64,000 bases of DNA from JANQRZ01 sp965214485 (GCA_965214485.1 CBDCBW010000009.1:124001-188000); one strand, 5' to 3'. Numbered from the stretch's first letter, positions 9,881 to 19,779 are shown. The notes: a model not told the origin generated them from the letters alone. Made by a program: numbers and translations.

Positions 9881-11796
9881 CGCTGGCCGCTCTCGCCCTG
9901 CTGGGCTCGCTCGCCGTCGCCGACACGACGGCACCGCCTGACCTGGCCCGGCAGGTCGTCACGCGGGCCGAGATCGAAGCCGCCGGGCTCTACCGGCTGC
10001 CCGACCTCTTCCGGCTCATCGACGGCGTGCGGACGGCGACGGTGGACGGGTTCACGTGGCAGGCGAGCTTCGCCCGCGAGCCGTTCGGGGCCGAGGCGTG
10101 GACGCTCCTCGTCGACGGCGAGCGGGTCGAGCTCGGGCTCTTCGGCGAGCAGAATCTGGGGCTCGTGCCGGTCGCCATCACGCAGCTCGATTCGGTCGAG
10201 GTCTGGACCGGGCCGCGCCTCGCGGCGGGCACGTTCGCGCACGGCGGGGTGATCCACCTCCACACGAGCGGCATCCGACGGGGCGCATCGGCGCGGGGCG
10301 GCGTGGCGATCGGCAACGAGGTCGGCGACCCCGGTCCGTTCCGCTACGTCCCCGAGCGGTTCAGCGGCAACGTGGACAAGTTCGGGGCGGACTACGACGC
10401 GGCGGCGAGCTACGGCGCGCAGCCCCACAGGGCGCAGGCGCGGTTCAAGCTCCTCCGGTTCTACGCGACCGACTTCGCCTCCGCCGAGCGGAACGCCGCC
10501 GCACTCGGCGCGAACCCGGCGCTCCGGCTCTTCGCCCCGGCGCTCCGCGCCGAGGCCGACGCGCTCGGCGGGACGCACGCGCTGAGCCTCCTCGGCGGCG
10601 GGGCGAACGACCTCTGGTTCTTCCAGCCCTTCGGGCGGGAGCTTCCGGTCCGCAGGCTGTGGGGGCAGGCCGGGCTGCACGGGCGCGTCCCCGCCGGGCC
10701 TCGCCTCACGCTCGGCTACCGGCTTGCTCTGGCCGAGACCCGGTTGGACGCGTGGCCTGGAGCGGTGCTCGGCCTCGATCCGCGCTGGCAGACCCGGACC
10801 GTGCGGGGCGGCCTCGACGGGGCGTGGCGTTGGGGCTCGTGGGAGGCGGCGCTCGGCGGCGAGGGCCGCCGCGTCACGTCGGGCGAAGCGGCGGGCTTCG
10901 CGCTCGGCACCGTCACCGGGCACGTCGTGCGGACCGGCGCGGGGCAGCGGCAGCACCTCGATGCCGCGCTCTCAGCAGCGGGCGGGGACGTCGCCGCGAG
11001 CGCGGCGCTCGGCACGCGCCACACGCTCGGGGCGAGGACGCTCGGGGCATGGACGCTCGGCGCGGCAGCGGCGCTCACGCAGCGGCTCCCCGAAGAGGCG
11101 GGGCGGTTCAGCTTCTGGCAGGCACGGGGCTACAGCGCCTTCGACTCGGCGGTCGAGGTCGAGCGGTCGGGCGAGGTGCGGAAGACGACCGAGGCGCTGC
11201 TTCGCTTCGGCGCGGCGGGGCTGCTGATTCCTCTCGTCACGGTCGAGGCGAGCGCGGCGGTGCGAAGCCTGCATGGGCTGACCCTGGAGACGCAGCCGAC
11301 GGCTCCCGACCCCGACGCGCTCGTCACGCCCCGGCTGCTCGTCGTCGAGCCGGACGCGAGCGGGCGGGCCGTGAGCGGGCGGGCGGCGGTGCGATGGGCG
11401 CAGCGGGGGCGTCGCGCTCGGCTCTTCTACGACGGTCAGGCGGCCCTCGGCGGCGACGCGGCCTTCGAGCGCGCGTGGGCGGCGGTGCCCCGGCACCGGT
11501 TCGGGATCGACGCCGCCCTCGCGCTCGAGACCCTGGCGGTTTCGGGCACCCTCACGCACCGGTCCGCCGCCCGGTGGCGCGCCTACGACGCGCTCACCGG
11601 CAGCAACGGCGGGCTCTACGACGCGACCGTTCCGGCGGCGTGGCTGCTCGACGCCTCGGTCGAGAAGTGGCTGTGGCGGCGGCGGCTCCGGGGCAGCCTC
11701 CTCTTCCGCAACCTGCTGAACCAAGAGGAGCGCTACCATCCCGTCGGCGCGGCGCTCGACCTGCGGTTCTACCTCCGCGTCGAGCTCGTCCTATAG
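9877..11796 (+). CDS. TonB-dependent receptor-like outer-membrane protein
   Basis: This protein has 639 residues. A weak signal sequence (MTLAALALLGSLAVADT) precedes a plug-like domain: EIEAAGLYRLPDLFRLIDGV, then TLLVDGERVEL, then ITQLDSVEVWTGPRLAAGTF and GGVIHLHTSG. The rest is a long series of amphipathic strands. Its last segment, LLFRNLLNQEERYHPVGAAL then DLRFYLRVELVL, matches the NLLN...HP.G..L.....Y.R motif that closes TonB receptors. No carboxypeptidase-like N-domain or clear TonB box is visible, and at 639 residues it is short, so it may be a receptor for a small ligand or a non-TonB relative. The ATG overlaps the preceding gene's stop. Substrate is unknown. Confidence 0.75.
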   Translation: MTLAALALLGSLAVADTTAPPDLARQVVTRAEIEAAGLYRLPDLFRLIDGVRTATVDGFTWQASFAREPFGAEAWTLLVDGERVELGLFGEQNLGLVPVAITQLDSVEVWTGPRLAAGTFAHGGVIHLHTSGIRRGASARGGVAIGNEVGDPGPFRYVPERFSGNVDKFGADYDAAASYGAQPHRAQARFKLLRFYATDFASAERNAAALGANPALRLFAPALRAEADALGGTHALSLLGGGANDLWFFQPFGRELPVRRLWGQAGLHGRVPAGPRLTLGYRLALAETRLDAWPGAVLGLDPRWQTRTVRGGLDGAWRWGSWEAALGGEGRRVTSGEAAGFALGTVTGHVVRTGAGQRQHLDAALSAAGGDVAASAALGTRHTLGARTLGAWTLGAAAALTQRLPEEAGRFSFWQARGYSAFDSAVEVERSGEVRKTTEALLRFGAAGLLIPLVTVEASAAVRSLHGLTLETQPTAPDPDALVTPRLLVVEPDASGRAVSGRAAVRWAQRGRRARLFYDGQAALGGDAAFERAWAAVPRHRFGIDAALALETLAVSGTLTHRSAARWRAYDALTGSNGGLYDATVPAAWLLDASVEKWLWRRRLRGSLLFRNLLNQEERYHPVGAALDLRFYLRVELVL

Positions 11797-11811
11797 CCCG
11801 CTCCCGTAGCT

Positions 11812-11909
11812 TCGACACCCGACCCTCGACACCCGACCCTCGACACCCGACCCTCGACACCCGACCCTCGACACCCGACCCTCGACACCCGACCCTCGAC
11901 ACCCGACTC
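11812..11909. repeat. 14-bp tandem repeat, 7 copies, before pfkA
   Basis: Seven head-to-tail copies of TCGACACCCGACCC run from 11812 to 11909; the last copy is diverged at its end. The array stops six bases before the pfkA ATG, so any ribosome-binding or leader sequence of pfkA lies within it. Confidence 0.95.
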
Positions 11910-11915
11910 ACCCCT

Positions 11916-12994
<1,079 letters not shown>

Positions 12995-12998
<4 letters not shown>

Positions 12999-13104
12999 GA
13001 GCGGAAGAACTTTTAGGAGCGGAAGAGCGAAAGGGTCTGAGACTCAACGCCAAGCCATTCGTCCCCGCTTCCGCTCGTTCCCGCTTCCGTTCGTCCGCTC
13101 CTGA
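12995..13104. repeat. GAGCGGAAG purine/pyrimidine inverted repeat
   Basis: A purine arm (GTAGGAGCGGAAG...AGGAGCGGAAGAGCGAAAG) is followed by a pyrimidine arm (CCGCTTCCGCTCG...GTCCGCTCCTGA), which can pair imperfectly. It fills the whole gap between pfkA and the next gene and includes the pfkA stop codon. Close relatives lie at 22704 and 56503. Confidence 0.75.
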
Positions 13105-13107
13105 CCC

Positions 13108-14157
13108 ATGCACGTCTTCCTCACCGGAGCCACCGGCTACGTCGGCTCCTACGTCCTGCGCGCCCTCCTCGACCGGGGCCACACCGTCCGCTGCCTCGTC
13201 CGCGAAGGATCGCTCGGCAAGCTCGACATCGACCCGGGCCGGATCGCCGAGGTAGACTCGTCGCAGGAGTCGGTCATGAAGGACATCGAGCGCGGCGACG
13301 AGGCCGGGGCCGCCCGGTCGAGCCGCCCGGTCGAGGTCGTCTACGGCGACGTGACCGACCTCTCGACCGTGCAGGGCGACATGCGCGGGTGCGATGCGGT
13401 CGTCCACCTCGTCGGGATCATCGAGGAGGTCAAGCCGAAGGGCGTCACCTTCGAGCGCCTCCACGTCAAGGGCACGCGGACGATTGTGGAGGAGGCGAAG
13501 GCGGCGGGCATCACGCGGTTCGTCCACATGAGCGCCAACGGCGCGTCGCCGGACGCCGACTCGGCCTACCAGACGACGAAGTGGCGCGCCGAGGAGATCG
13601 TCCGCGACGCCGGGTTTGCGAGCTACGTCATCTTCCGCCCGTCGATCCTCTTCGGCGACCCCGAGCCGGGGCCGGCTCGGCACGGGCGCGAGGAGTTTGC
13701 CGGCCGCCTCGCCGAGAGCCTCATCCGCCGGTTCCCCGTCCTCCCGATCCTCGGCGACGGGCAGTACCGGCTCCAGCCCGTCCACGTCACCGCCGTCGCC
13801 GACGCCTTCGTGCAGGCGCTCGACCGCGAGCCGCCGAGCGACGCCAAGGCCTACCTCCGGCAGGACGCCTACTGCGTCGCCGGGCACGATGTGGTGACGT
13901 TCGACGAGGCCGTGGACCGGATCACGCGCGCGCTCGGGCAGGACCCCAAGCCGAAGCTCCACCAGCCGCTGTGGCTCTCGAAGTTCGTCGTCGGCACCGC
14001 CGGCGAGGTCGGGCTGCTGCCGATCTCGCCGGCGCAGTTCAAGATGCTCATCGCGGGCAACACCTGCGACGCGGCGCGCTTCTGGGCCGACTTCGACGTG
14101 AGGCCGGTCCCGTTCACGCCGGAGCACCTCGCCTACGTCCGAGAGGCGGAGAGCTGA
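13108..14157 (+). CDS. NAD(P)-binding SDR protein, NDUFA9-like
   Basis: This 349-residue protein opens with the Rossmann motif MHVFLTGATGYVGSYVLRAL and continues as an atypical (extended a5) SDR. The YxxxK region reads YQTTKWRAEEIV, preceded by FVHMSANGA. Its pattern (CDAVVHLVGIIEE; RPSILFGDPE; LQPVHVTAVADAF) is that of the complex I NDUFA9-like subunit family. In bacteria these are soluble NAD(P)-binding proteins of unclear function. A non-typical insert of about 25 residues follows the second strand (VDSSQESVMKDIERGDEAGA). There is no operon partner; a repeat-filled gap separates it from pfkA. Confidence 0.8.
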   Translation: MHVFLTGATGYVGSYVLRALLDRGHTVRCLVREGSLGKLDIDPGRIAEVDSSQESVMKDIERGDEAGAARSSRPVEVVYGDVTDLSTVQGDMRGCDAVVHLVGIIEEVKPKGVTFERLHVKGTRTIVEEAKAAGITRFVHMSANGASPDADSAYQTTKWRAEEIVRDAGFASYVIFRPSILFGDPEPGPARHGREEFAGRLAESLIRRFPVLPILGDGQYRLQPVHVTAVADAFVQALDREPPSDAKAYLRQDAYCVAGHDVVTFDEAVDRITRALGQDPKPKLHQPLWLSKFVVGTAGEVGLLPISPAQFKMLIAGNTCDAARFWADFDVRPVPFTPEHLAYVREAES

Positions 14158-14256
14158 GCGCGGAAGACGGTGGAGCCGTCGGGAAGAGTTCACGAACCGC
14201 GCCTTGCCCGTCCCGTATTTTCGACGCCCGACCTCCGCCCCTCGACCCTTCCCGCC

Positions 14257-14808
14257 ATGCGCTACGCCCTGTCCCTCGCCCTGCTTCTTCCCCTGACCGC
14301 CGCCTGCGGCCCCGGCACCGAGGAGCCCCCGGAGTCCGTTCAGGAGACGCCGATGGAGGCTGCCGTCGTGCCCGACGACGTCGTCGGGACGTACCGGCTC
14401 GTGGGGGTCAACGGGGAGCCGCTTCCCCGCGGCGTCGGCTCCGTGGACGAGTGCGAGGTGCAGCTCTCGCGCGGCACGATCCTGCTCGGAGCCGACGCAC
14501 GGTACACGCTCGACGTCCTCGCCCGCGCCGTGTGCGATGCCGACGAGGAGGCGCAAAGACTCGACCGTTCCACGAGCGAGGGGCCGTTCACCGTCGAGGG
14601 CTTCGACATCCGCTTCAACTCCGCCGTCACCGAGGTCGTCGAGGACGAGGAAAGCGAGATGGGCGAGGACGAACTCCTGGAGGACGAAGAGATGGAAGAA
14701 CCCGACCTCTTCGACGCGTCCCTCTTCGCCGGCACCGGCACGCTCCGCGACAGCACCCTCACGATCCTCGTCGACGAGCTGACGACGTTCACGTTCGCCC
14801 GCGAGTGA
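14257..14808 (+). CDS. Hypothetical lipoprotein, acidic
   Basis: This 183-residue protein is a lipoprotein by sequence: signal peptide MRYALSLALLLPLTAAC with the lipid-modified Cys at 17. The mature part contains VVGTYRLVGVNGEPLPRGV, a motif seen in small lipocalin/META-like secreted domains, then an acidic low-complexity loop (DEESEMGEDELLEDEEMEE) between two strands. It probably faces the periplasm or the surface. The ATG at 14257 is chosen because it starts the signal peptide; a TATTTTCG box lies 33 bases upstream. Function unknown. Confidence 0.7.
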   Translation: MRYALSLALLLPLTAACGPGTEEPPESVQETPMEAAVVPDDVVGTYRLVGVNGEPLPRGVGSVDECEVQLSRGTILLGADARYTLDVLARAVCDADEEAQRLDRSTSEGPFTVEGFDIRFNSAVTEVVEDEESEMGEDELLEDEEMEEPDLFDASLFAGTGTLRDSTLTILVDELTTFTFARE

Positions 14809-14912
14809 GGACAGAGAAGAGATAGACAAGAGAGAAGACAGAAAAGAAAGCGCAACTTCACTAACTCCTCTCTCTTCTCCCTCTCCTCTTTCTCTTCCCT
14901 CTCTTCTCTTTA
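14809..14912. repeat. Purine/pyrimidine inverted repeat
   Basis: GGACAGAGAAGAGATAGACA-type purine sequence is followed by CTCCTCTCTCTTCTCCCTCTC-type pyrimidine sequence, able to form a long imperfect hairpin. It fills the gap between a lipoprotein gene and the deoxynucleoside kinase gene. Confidence 0.65.
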
Positions 14913-14916
14913 CCTA

Positions 14917-15600
14917 ATGGAGGACCTTCTCACCGAAACCGCCGCCGACACGGCCCGCCTCGGCAAGAAGTACGTCGCCATCGCGGGCAACATCGGGGCG
15001 GGCAAGAGCTCGCTCACGCGCATCCTCTCTGATTATTTCAAGTGGGAGGCGTTCTACGAGCGCGTCGACGGCAACCCGTACCTCGCGGACTTCTACGACG
15101 ACATGCGGCGGTGGAGCTTCAACCTCCAGGTCTACTTTCTCTCGAGCCGCTTCGCGGGGCAGCAGCAACTCGAACACGCCCCGCACTCGGTCGTCCAGGA
15201 CCGCTCGATCTACGAGGACGTCGAGATCTTCGCGCGCAACCTCTACGAGATGGGGCTGATGGACGGGCGCGACTTCGAGAACTACCAGGACCTCTTCGCG
15301 CTGATGACGGGCTACCTCCGCCCGCCGGACCTGCTGGTCTACCTCCGCGCGAGCGTCCCCACCCTCGTCCGCCAAATCCAGAGCCGGGGCCGCGACTTCG
15401 AGGCCGGCATCCGGATCGACTACCTGGAGCGGCTCAACGTCCACTACGAGACCTGGGTCGAGCGCTACGACCTCGGCCCGAAGCTGATCGTCGAGACCGA
15501 CGAGCTCGACTTCGTCAACACCGACGAGGACCGGTTCGAGATTCTGAGCCGCGTCGAGAGCCGGCTCTACGGGCTGTTCCCGGAGATGGTGGGGGGCTGA
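14917..15600 (+). CDS. Deoxynucleoside kinase
   Basis: This 227-residue protein is a P-loop kinase of the dNK/dGK family: Walker A AGNIGAGKSSLTRIL (about residues 23-37), DRSIYEDVEIFARNLYEMG and the lid-like QSRGRDFEAGI. It phosphorylates deoxynucleosides (deoxyadenosine or deoxyguanosine in close families) in cytoplasmic salvage; exact substrate preference cannot be read from the sequence. Length is normal. The start is the only ATG near the P-loop and directly follows a pyrimidine-rich repeat arm. Confidence 0.85.
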   Translation: MEDLLTETAADTARLGKKYVAIAGNIGAGKSSLTRILSDYFKWEAFYERVDGNPYLADFYDDMRRWSFNLQVYFLSSRFAGQQQLEHAPHSVVQDRSIYEDVEIFARNLYEMGLMDGRDFENYQDLFALMTGYLRPPDLLVYLRASVPTLVRQIQSRGRDFEAGIRIDYLERLNVHYETWVERYDLGPKLIVETDELDFVNTDEDRFEILSRVESRLYGLFPEMVGG

Positions 15601-15608
15601 AAAACGGA

Positions 15609-17663
15609 ATGGGGGGAATGGAAAGAATGGAGGGTGTGGGGGGAGGATTCGCCCTCCTCGCCCTCCTCGCCCTCCTCGCCCTTCCTGCGCAGGCGCAACG
15701 CCCCGACTCGCTCGCGCTGCCAGTGGACTCGCTCGCTGCACCGGTGGACACCCTTGATGTGACGGTGGACTCCGGCGCGGCGGACTCGGCGGCGGTGCGG
15801 CGGCCGCCCCGCCCCGCCGTGTCCTTCGCGCCTGCCGAGCCGGGCCGCGTCGTGAGCGGCGTGCCGACGCGGCGGCCTGTCTTCAACGTGGCGGAGCTTT
15901 TGGCCGAGGGGCCGGGCGCGTTCCGCTACGACCTCGGCGTCCCGGCGGCGGCGGACGGCCTTTCGTTCGGCGGCCTCGCCCCGCGCCGCACGGCGCTGAG
16001 ACTCGACGGCGTCCCTGGCGGGGACCTGCTCTCCGGTCGCCCGGCGTTCGAGCTGCTCCCGCTCGACGTGCTCGCCCCGCTCCGGCTCGGCGCGGACGGG
16101 ACCGAGCCGGCAGCGGTGGCGGCGAGCCTGCGCGCCTTCGGGGCGGCAGTGCCGGTGACGGAGCTGCGCTACCGGACGGGCGGCGGCGGCATTCAGTTCA
16201 TCTCGGCGACCCACGCGCAGACGCGGCGGCCCGGCTTCGTGCGTGCCCTCGGCGGCGACCGGGCGCGGCTGCAGGCGCTCTTCCACGTCAGCGGGCGCGA
16301 GGCCGACGGCGAGTACGCCGGGGTCGGGGTGAACGGGTGGCAGGTGATCGGGCGCGTCGGCCTCGCGCTGCCCTGGCTCTCGCTAGAGGTCACCGAGCGC
16401 CACGGGCGCGACCGCGCCGGAGCTTCGGGCGGCGTCCGGCCCGGCGGCCCGGACTTCAACACGGTCTTCGACCGCGACGGGGCGACCGTCCTCACCCCGA
16501 ACGCGCGGCGCGAGACGATCCGCAACGACCTCTCGGCTACCCTCCGCCTCCCGCTTCTCCGCTCGCCGCTCACGGCGACGGGCTTCTGGACCGCCGAGAC
16601 GTTTCGGTACTTCGACTCGGGCGCATTCACCGCCGCCGACACGGTGGGCGCTCGGGCGGACCGGCTCGGTCTGCGGCTCGTGCAGCCCGTCCGGTGGGGG
16701 GCGCACCGGCTCCGCGCCGTCGCCGAGGGCTGGGTGACGCAGACGAGGCGCGGCACCGCGTTTCCCGACGACGACCGCGCCCAAACCCTCCACTTCGCCC
16801 TCTCGGACTCACTCGCTCTCGCCGGCTTCGACCTCGACACCGAGGCCGGGTTCACCGTAGCGCCGGGGTCTTCCTTCCCCGTACTCGGGTTCCGCGTCGA
16901 GCGGGCCTTCGGTCCGGCGCGGACGTTCGTGTCCACCCGGATCGCCGGAGCGACCCACAGCCGGGTCGAGCGCGACGGGTTCGGGACGCTGGCCCGGTCG
17001 GCGGGAGCGGCGGGCGACGAGCGGACGCTCGTGCTCGCGGCAGGCTTCGACGCCGAGGCTGGGCCGTTCGACCTCGCGCTCTCGGGCGAGGCCGTGCGGC
17101 AGACCGATCCCCGCGCGCTCCTCGCCGACGCGGACACGGCGGCGACGTTCGTGACCGCGCGCGGGACGTTCCGCCGCGTGACGGGCACCGCCCGCCTCGG
17201 CTGGCGCGACCGCGCAGCGCGCGGCCTCTACGCCCGGCTTCGGGCCGACGCCTCGGCGTTCCTCAACTCCGGCGACTCCCCCGTTCACGCCCGCGAAGCC
17301 GAGGCCCTCCCGCCGGTCTGGGGCGAGGCCCGCCTCGGCGTCCGCGCCCTGGGCCTCTTCGGCGGCAACCTCGACCTCGACCTCGCCGCACGCGGGCGCG
17401 GGTGGGCGGCGTTCCGAGGCCGCAGCTTCCACGCGCCCACCGCGCTCTTCGCCCTCCCGCCGCTCGACGCGCGCCCCGTCGATCCCTCCGGCACGCTCGA
17501 CCTCATCGCTGAGGCCGCGATCGGCGGGGGGCGGGCGACGGTGTTCATCGCCTACGAAAACATTCTCGCGAGCCGGGCCTATTCCGGGGCCTACGTCGTG
17601 CCGGTTTACCCGCTCCCGAACCCGCGCCTCCGCTTCGGCGTGTTCTGGCTCCTCCCGAACTAG
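15609..17663 (+). CDS. Outer-membrane barrel protein, putative porin / receptor-like
   Basis: A protein of up to 684 residues. A signal peptide (FALLALLALLALPAQAQ) is followed by a Pro/Val-rich linker and a plug-like region (RRTALRLDGVPGGDLLSGRPAFELLPLDVLAPLRLG). The rest is a long beta-barrel ending RPYPLPNPRLRFGVFWLLPN-like (VPVYPLPNPRLRFGVFW). That ending is typical of Bacteroidota putative porins and TonB-receptor-like proteins. Three in-frame ATGs (15609, 15618, 15627) are possible starts; the earliest is annotated. The signal peptide is encoded by a repeated GCCCTCCTC block that continues the purine/pyrimidine repeat style of the gap after the kinase gene. Ligand unknown. Confidence 0.7.
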   Translation: MGGMERMEGVGGGFALLALLALLALPAQAQRPDSLALPVDSLAAPVDTLDVTVDSGAADSAAVRRPPRPAVSFAPAEPGRVVSGVPTRRPVFNVAELLAEGPGAFRYDLGVPAAADGLSFGGLAPRRTALRLDGVPGGDLLSGRPAFELLPLDVLAPLRLGADGTEPAAVAASLRAFGAAVPVTELRYRTGGGGIQFISATHAQTRRPGFVRALGGDRARLQALFHVSGREADGEYAGVGVNGWQVIGRVGLALPWLSLEVTERHGRDRAGASGGVRPGGPDFNTVFDRDGATVLTPNARRETIRNDLSATLRLPLLRSPLTATGFWTAETFRYFDSGAFTAADTVGARADRLGLRLVQPVRWGAHRLRAVAEGWVTQTRRGTAFPDDDRAQTLHFALSDSLALAGFDLDTEAGFTVAPGSSFPVLGFRVERAFGPARTFVSTRIAGATHSRVERDGFGTLARSAGAAGDERTLVLAAGFDAEAGPFDLALSGEAVRQTDPRALLADADTAATFVTARGTFRRVTGTARLGWRDRAARGLYARLRADASAFLNSGDSPVHAREAEALPPVWGEARLGVRALGLFGGNLDLDLAARGRGWAAFRGRSFHAPTALFALPPLDARPVDPSGTLDLIAEAAIGGGRATVFIAYENILASRAYSGAYVVPVYPLPNPRLRFGVFWLLPN

Positions 17664-17937
17664 CCTACCCGCAGCTCGCCTTCGGCCTCGGCCTGGAGGC
17701 GGGACTTCGTCGCCGGACCGAGGCCGTTCCAGTGGGTGTCGGTGAGCGCGCCGTGGAGAGCGAAGAGGAGGAGCGCGTTGGTGCCTGGGTAGCGGTGCCG
17801 GACGATCCGGTAGGCCATCACCGCGCCGACGCGCCGCAGCTCCTCTGCCGACGTGATCCCGCAGGCGCACAGCCGGCCAGCCGGCCGGCGCTTCTCGGGC
17901 CGAGGTTCTTGAGCGTGGACAGGTCGGAGTCGATCAT
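17660..17937 (-). pseudogene. TfoX C-terminal domain protein, frameshifted
   Basis: From the ATG at 17937, the minus strand reads MIDSDLSTLKNLGPRSAGRL, then loses the frame in a run of CCGG motifs near 17870-17885. The continuation in another frame reads GITSAEELRRVGAVMAYRIV, then LLLFALHGALTDTHWNGLGP, and ends at a TAG at 17660-17662. Together these match the stand-alone TfoX-C domain from end to end. In the starting frame translation stops after about 38 codons. It is either a real inactivating indel or a sequencing error in a G+C-rich palindromic stretch. TfoX-C proteins are small competence-related or uncharacterised proteins. Confidence 0.75.
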
Positions 17938-18002
17938 CGTGGCAGCGGGCGGGTGGCGGGGGAAGCTACCAGCCTTCGCCGCGCGTGGGTACCTTTCCCG
18001 CC

Positions 18003-19004
18003 ATGCAAAGCCCCGCCCCCGACCTGTCGCTCGTGATCCCGCTCCTCGACGAGGCGGAGTCGCTCCCCGAACTCGCCGAGCGCGTCCGTGCGGCGCTCGA
18101 GCCGACGCCCTACTCGTTCGAGGTCTGGCTGATCGACGACGGATCGACCGACGGGTCGTGGGACATCGTCCGGCGGCTGCACCGCGAGGACCCGCGCTTC
18201 GCCGGCCTCCGGTTCCGGCGCAACTACGGCAAGAGCGCCGCCCTCGCCGTCGGGTTCGACCGGGCGCGGGGCCGCTACGTCGCCACGCTCGACGCCGACC
18301 TGCAGGACGACCCCGCCGAGCTCCCGGCCATGATCGAGCGCTTGGAGGCCGGGGCCGACCTCGTCAGCGGCTGGAAGCAGAAGCGCCACGACCCGCTCTC
18401 GAAGACCATCCCGAGCCGGTTCTTCAACGGCGTCACCCGCCTCGTCTCCGGGATCGGGCTGCACGACTTCAACTCCGGCATCAAGGCCTACCGCGCCGAG
18501 GTCGTGAAGAACGTCCACGTCTACGGCGAGCTGCACCGCTACATCCCGCTGCTCGCGAAGTGGGAGGGCTACACCCGCATTGAGGAGCGCGCCGTCCAAC
18601 ACCACCCCCGCCGCCACGGGCAGACCAAGTTCGGCATCGAGCGCTTCGTGCGCGGCTTCCTCGACCTGCTGACGGTCGTCTTCGTGACGCGCTTCGGGCG
18701 GCGGCCGATGCACTTCTTCGGCGGGATGGGGACGATCTCCTTCCTCGGCGGCTTCGCCATCTCGCTCTACCTCTCGGTCGGCTGGGCGCTGGGCACGCCG
18801 ATCCAGAACCGCCCCCTCTTCCACCTCGGGATCATGCTCGTCGTCGTCGGGGTGCAGCTCTTCCTGGCCGGGTTCCTCGGCGAGATGATCGTCCGCCCGC
18901 AGATGGAGCGCATCGACGACGTGCACCTCCGCGAGGCGCTCGAACCCGGGGCCTCACCCAGCCCGCGAGCGGCTCGTGAGGCCGAGCCTAGTAGCGCGCG
19001 GTGA
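18003..19004 (+). CDS. Family 2 glycosyltransferase with C-terminal membrane helices
   Basis: This 333-residue protein has a GT2 domain: LSLVIPLLDEAESLPEL, WLIDDGSTDGSWDIV and the DxD region ATLDADLQDDPAELP. Two C-terminal membrane helices follow (about residues 232-255 and 272-300). This is the DPM1/GtrB-like architecture that transfers sugars to or from polyprenyl phosphate at the inner membrane. The ATG at 18003 lies five bases after a TACCTTTC box, so a very short leader is possible. Its 3' end overlaps the convergent sdhB by 17 bases. Confidence 0.88.
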   Translation: MQSPAPDLSLVIPLLDEAESLPELAERVRAALEPTPYSFEVWLIDDGSTDGSWDIVRRLHREDPRFAGLRFRRNYGKSAALAVGFDRARGRYVATLDADLQDDPAELPAMIERLEAGADLVSGWKQKRHDPLSKTIPSRFFNGVTRLVSGIGLHDFNSGIKAYRAEVVKNVHVYGELHRYIPLLAKWEGYTRIEERAVQHHPRRHGQTKFGIERFVRGFLDLLTVVFVTRFGRRPMHFFGGMGTISFLGGFAISLYLSVGWALGTPIQNRPLFHLGIMLVVVGVQLFLAGFLGEMIVRPQMERIDDVHLREALEPGASPSPRAAREAEPSSAR

Positions 19005-19698
19005 CGGACTTGCGCTTGAGCGCCGAGAGCCAGCGCGTGATGTCGATCCCCTTCGGGCAGGCCTGGACGCAGTTGAAGATCGTGTAGCACTTCCACAGCC
19101 CGTCCTTCGAGTCGACGATCTCGAGCCGGTCCTCGGTGGCCTGGTCGCGGGAGTCGAAGGTGTAGCGGTAGGCCTTGAGCATGGCCGCCGGGCCGAGGTA
19201 GTCCGGGTCGGCCCAGGTGCTCGGGCAGCTGTGGGTGCAGGCCCCGCACATGATGCACTTCGTCGCGTCCTCGATGACCGCGTGCTGCGCCGGGCTCTGG
19301 CGGCGCTCCTTCTCCGGCGGCGGCGTGTGGTTGACGAGCCACGGCATGACCGCGCGGTACTTCTCGAAGAACCCGGTCTGGTCCACGACGAGGTCTTTGA
19401 TGACCGGGGCCGCGGGGAGCGGCTCGAACGAGATCGTCCCGCCCTTATGCCCGACGAGGTCCTGGACGAGGATCGAGCAGGCGAGCTTGTTCTCGCCGTT
19501 GATCTGCATGGCGTCGGAGCCGCAGATGCCGTGGGCGCAGCTCTTGCGGAAGGTGAGCGACCCGTCCATGTGCCACTTGATGTAGGTCAGCAGGTCGAGC
19601 GCCCGGTCCATCGGATCGGCCTCGACGGGGTAGGTCTCCCAGTGCGGCTCGCTGTCGCGCTCCGGGTCGTAGCGCTTGATCTTAACGGTGAGGTTCAT
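18988..19698 (-). CDS. sdhB: Succinate dehydrogenase iron-sulfur subunit
   Basis: This 236-residue protein carries the plant-type [2Fe-2S] motif CAHGICGSDAMQINGENKLAC, with Asp at the third ligand position as in E. coli SdhB. The C-terminal cluster motifs CIMCGACTHSCP and NCVQACPKGID supply the [4Fe-4S] and [3Fe-4S] centres. It passes electrons from the SdhA flavin to quinone in the membrane-bound complex II. It is the last gene of sdhCDAB and is separated from sdhA by an 81-base purine/pyrimidine repeat. Confidence 0.96.
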   Translation of the reverse strand: MNLTVKIKRYDPERDSEPHWETYPVEADPMDRALDLLTYIKWHMDGSLTFRKSCAHGICGSDAMQINGENKLACSILVQDLVGHKGGTISFEPLPAAPVIKDLVVDQTGFFEKYRAVMPWLVNHTPPPEKERRQSPAQHAVIEDATKCIMCGACTHSCPSTWADPDYLGPAAMLKAYRYTFDSRDQATEDRLEIVDSKDGLWKCYTIFNCVQACPKGIDITRWLSALKRKSVTARY

Positions 19699-19779
19699 AC
19701 GTCGGAGAGGGTGAAAGGAGAAAAGGAGGAAAAGGGAGAAGGGGCGTCTCTCTTTCCCCCTTCTCCCCTTCCCCAGCTC
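19699..19779. repeat. Purine/pyrimidine inverted repeat in sdhA-sdhB gap
   Basis: On the plus strand, GGAGAGGGTGAAAGGAGAAA is followed by CTCTCTTTCCCCCTTCTCCC, an imperfect hairpin between co-transcribed sdhA and sdhB. It could protect mRNA ends or tune sdhB output. Confidence 0.65.

Noticed and set aside
11812..11909. Possible CRISPR array
   Set aside because: The 14-bp units are directly adjacent with no unique spacers, and no cas genes are in the window.
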